Notes under the pieces: model-generated | Database searches by the model: none | Told to the model about the DNA's origin: nothing | The model's input: the letters and a program-made list of their open reading frames with translations, nothing else | Assembly (NCBI GenBank): GCA_018266175.1 | Contig: JAFEAY010000012.1 | Coordinates: 32,533-96,532, forward strand | DNA length: 64,000 nt | Direction: 5' to 3' | Source of the DNA: Candidatus Dependentiae bacterium | Lineage (GTDB): Bacteria > Babelota > Babeliae > Babelales > RVW-14 | Made by a program: the position numbers and the translations under genes | Shown: positions 62,333 through 64,000 of the stretch, piece after piece | How the letters are laid out: every line of letters starts with the position of its first letter | Position numbering within the stretch: position 1 is the first letter of the stretch

Positions 62333-64000
62333 TTACGCCGAATCATCACTCACAACGCCATTAATCGTCACATGCGCTCCACCAAGCACCTCAACATTGC
62401 AATTTGAAGCACTTCCTGCAGCATTGTCACCAAATATGATAGCTTTTGAAAACTGCTGTGATAATGGATTAGAAAAATTAGTTGTATAAAGAGTAACATC
62501 GTCCATACCTGAAGTAAGAAAAGATCCTGAAGGATCCCACAGAATTTCTGAATCGATAAAAGCCCCTCCTGAAACAGATGCGATCGATGTCAAACTTGCA
62601 CCATCAAAACGCAAAACTTCTAGAGCATTGCCAGCATTATTCTGCACAGCTGCAAACAATCCGCTGGGATGCCAATCAACAGGAGCCTTCCCATCAAAAC
62701 TTGCACGCGGCATTAGACTTGTGCCATTGAAAGCATACAAACGAACATTATGCGTATTGGCAAATCCACCAGAACCGCTTGTAGCACCAGATCCTCCAAT
62801 AAGAAGAAATTTGCCATCAGGACTCCATTCAAGACTATAGACTGTACCAGCACCTCCCCCGTACGCCTGACTCGTAACGGGCGTAAGTGTTGAGCCGTTA
62901 AACGAATAAATACGAAGCTCATTAGTATTAGCAAATCCAGATGCTCCATTCGAAATAGGGCCTTCACCACCAATCGCTAAAAATCGACCATCTGGACTCC
63001 ACGCAGCATCATCAACACCATTTGTGCTCGAATACTTCCTACTGGTTGTCAAGGTTAAACTAGAACCATTGAAACGATAAATTAAAAGATCCATCCCTGG
63101 ACCAACTTCACCACTCAAAGCAATGTAACGTTGATCTGGACGCCATCTCACACGCGTTCGGTCTGAAGTGTTACTTGGAAATGCAGCACTCGTAACAGGA
63201 GTTAATAATGATCCTGTAAATTTATATACTCGTAATACGTCAGTATTATTAAAGCCGCCTAACCCAGCACTTGGCCTTTCTCCTCCTACAGCAACAAACT
63301 GTCCGTCAGGACTCCACTCAACTCCGCCAACCTGTCCAGCAATGTTATTTGAATAACTTTGACTTGTCACGGTTACCAAGGTAGATCCTGTAAAGCGGTA
63401 TAAAACAATATACTCTCCCTTTGTTAAATCACTTCCAACTGGATCTGGAAAAGCTCCCCCTACAACAAGATATTTCCCATCACGACTCCAGGACTGCGCT
63501 TCTAAGCCATTTCCATATCGTGTTGAGGTCAATACTGTTGCACCCCTTACTTCAACATCGGTTTTAGTATTAATTACTACCTTGTTATCAAAAAAGATAT
63601 TGCCCTTAGTGAAGCGCACACCGGTGCTTGTTGCATTAAAAGTAGATCCATTAAAACAAAGACCGCTTGTGGCATCTTTGAGCACAAACAAGCGTTGATC
63701 TGTTGAGGTTGGAGCAAAAGAAAATCCAGTTCCAAGATCAAACGTTAAAATACCTGAACTATCAACGAAAAGCGGCATTGCTGATTTATAAATAAAAGTA
63801 TGAGTACCGGTCATCACCACATCGTTATGAATAAACAATCTTCCCTTATCAAAAACAAAGTCATTCGCAAGCCCCACGCTGACATTATCAAGTGCTATGC
63901 GTGCCGAATTTCCACCGCATCTCAAAACTGGAACCAGGGGGTTATTGCGCGTGGCATTAATTGCCATATTACGCAAGGTAAGCGTTGCATTTTGTTCAAC
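62333..64000 (-). CDS. Surface-type beta-propeller protein, 5' end outside window
   Basis: The frame stays open through the right edge (555 visible codons), so the true N-terminus is missing. Residues of the visible part start with a beta-rich region (VEQNATLTLRNMAINATR...) that recalls repetitive surface proteins. About six blade-like repeats follow, each with WSPDG-F-A-GGE and a later LRVY-F-GS-LTPVTS segment, roughly 60 residues apart (for example SPDGRFLAIGG, SPDGQFVAVGG). The last ~70 residues change in character and end GVVSDDSA. It looks exported and surface-exposed. Function unknown. Confidence 0.75.
   Translation of the reverse strand, partial: VEQNATLTLRNMAINATRNNPLVPVLRCGGNSARIALDNVSVGLANDFVFDKGRLFIHNDVVMTGTHTFIYKSAMPLFVDSSGILTFDLGTGFSFAPTSTDQRLFVLKDATSGLCFNGSTFNATSTGVRFTKGNIFFDNKVVINTKTDVEVRGATVLTSTRYGNGLEAQSWSRDGKYLVVGGAFPDPVGSDLTKGEYIVLYRFTGSTLVTVTSQSYSNNIAGQVGGVEWSPDGQFVAVGGERPSAGLGGFNNTDVLRVYKFTGSLLTPVTSAAFPSNTSDRTRVRWRPDQRYIALSGEVGPGMDLLIYRFNGSSLTLTTSRKYSSTNGVDDAAWSPDGRFLAIGGEGPISNGASGFANTNELRIYSFNGSTLTPVTSQAYGGGAGTVYSLEWSPDGKFLLIGGSGATSGSGGFANTHNVRLYAFNGTSLMPRASFDGKAPVDWHPSGLFAAVQNNAGNALEVLRFDGASLTSIASVSGGAFIDSEILWDPSGSFLTSGMDDVTLYTTNFSNPLSQQFSKAIIFGDNAAGSASNCNVEVLGGAHVTINGVVSDDSA

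Noticed and set aside
62317-62339. Hairpin at the end of the propeller gene as a terminator
   Set aside because: GCGTAAG and CTTACGC pair, but there is no T-run on the minus strand; it lies partly inside coding sequence.

Overview
The window reads as a compact, AT-rich (roughly 40% GC by eye) chromosome segment of a host-dependent Gram-negative-type bacterium. There is no rRNA here, so the lineage is inferred. The high share of secreted eukaryote-like proteins (ankyrin, WD40, C2H2 zinc finger, proline-rich), together with minimal housekeeping genes, resembles Candidatus Dependentiae (TM6/Babeliae), endosymbionts of amoebae and other protists. Roughly 17 of about 50 genes begin with a signal peptide.

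Layout. 1-8,800: a partial secreted protein, a 1,857-residue secreted PEP-synthase-like protein, a secreted C2H2 zinc-finger protein and a LolD-type ABC ATPase. 9,000-12,960: Lon protease, a secreted ankyrin-like protein and a membrane-anchored protein separated by a perfect 28-bp-arm palindrome. 13,000-18,200: a metal-import block, with an OPT-family transporter carrying an in-frame palindromic repeat, then a TroABCD-type Zn/Mn ABC transporter. 18,300-23,530: a second C2H2 protein, an XRE/S24 regulator and twin secreted WD40 proteins. 23,700-28,200: rpsF-rpsR, typA and an NhaC-type antiporter. 28,300-32,110: an AAA_14/DUF4143 ATPase behind a 33-bp repeat array, a DciA-like protein and a TPR protein. 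32,100-40,830: murG, an M48 lipoprotein protease, lgt-dnaG-rpoD and a GT4 glycosyltransferase. 40,840-47,000: a secreted proline-rich protein with a WASP/WAVE-like tail, truA-cdsA, an RRM protein and two paralogous secreted proteins. 47,100-57,730: acs, an amidase-like protein, small secreted proteins, an ankyrin protein beside a uvrC 3' remnant, uvrC, an M23 peptidase, a PilB/GspE ATPase, a FUN14-like protein and HU. 58,100-64,000: tRNA-Leu(UAA), tRNA-Cys(GCA), miaB, a secreted protein with a caspase-like His/Cys pair, and a beta-propeller protein running off the right edge.

How it fits together. Housekeeping genes cover translation, replication initiation, peptidoglycan and lipoprotein biogenesis, metal uptake and acetate activation. 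Between them sit exported proteins likely to meet host components. The most striking is the protein at 40,844-41,959. Its proline-rich stretch, basic WH2-like helix, amphipathic helix ending in Arg-Arg and acidic tail with a near-terminal Trp match the order of a WASP/WAVE VCA region, suggesting a possible Arp2/3-directed actin effector. Other candidates are the PEP-synthase-like giant with three C-terminal repeats, the two secreted zinc-finger proteins and the caspase-like protein.
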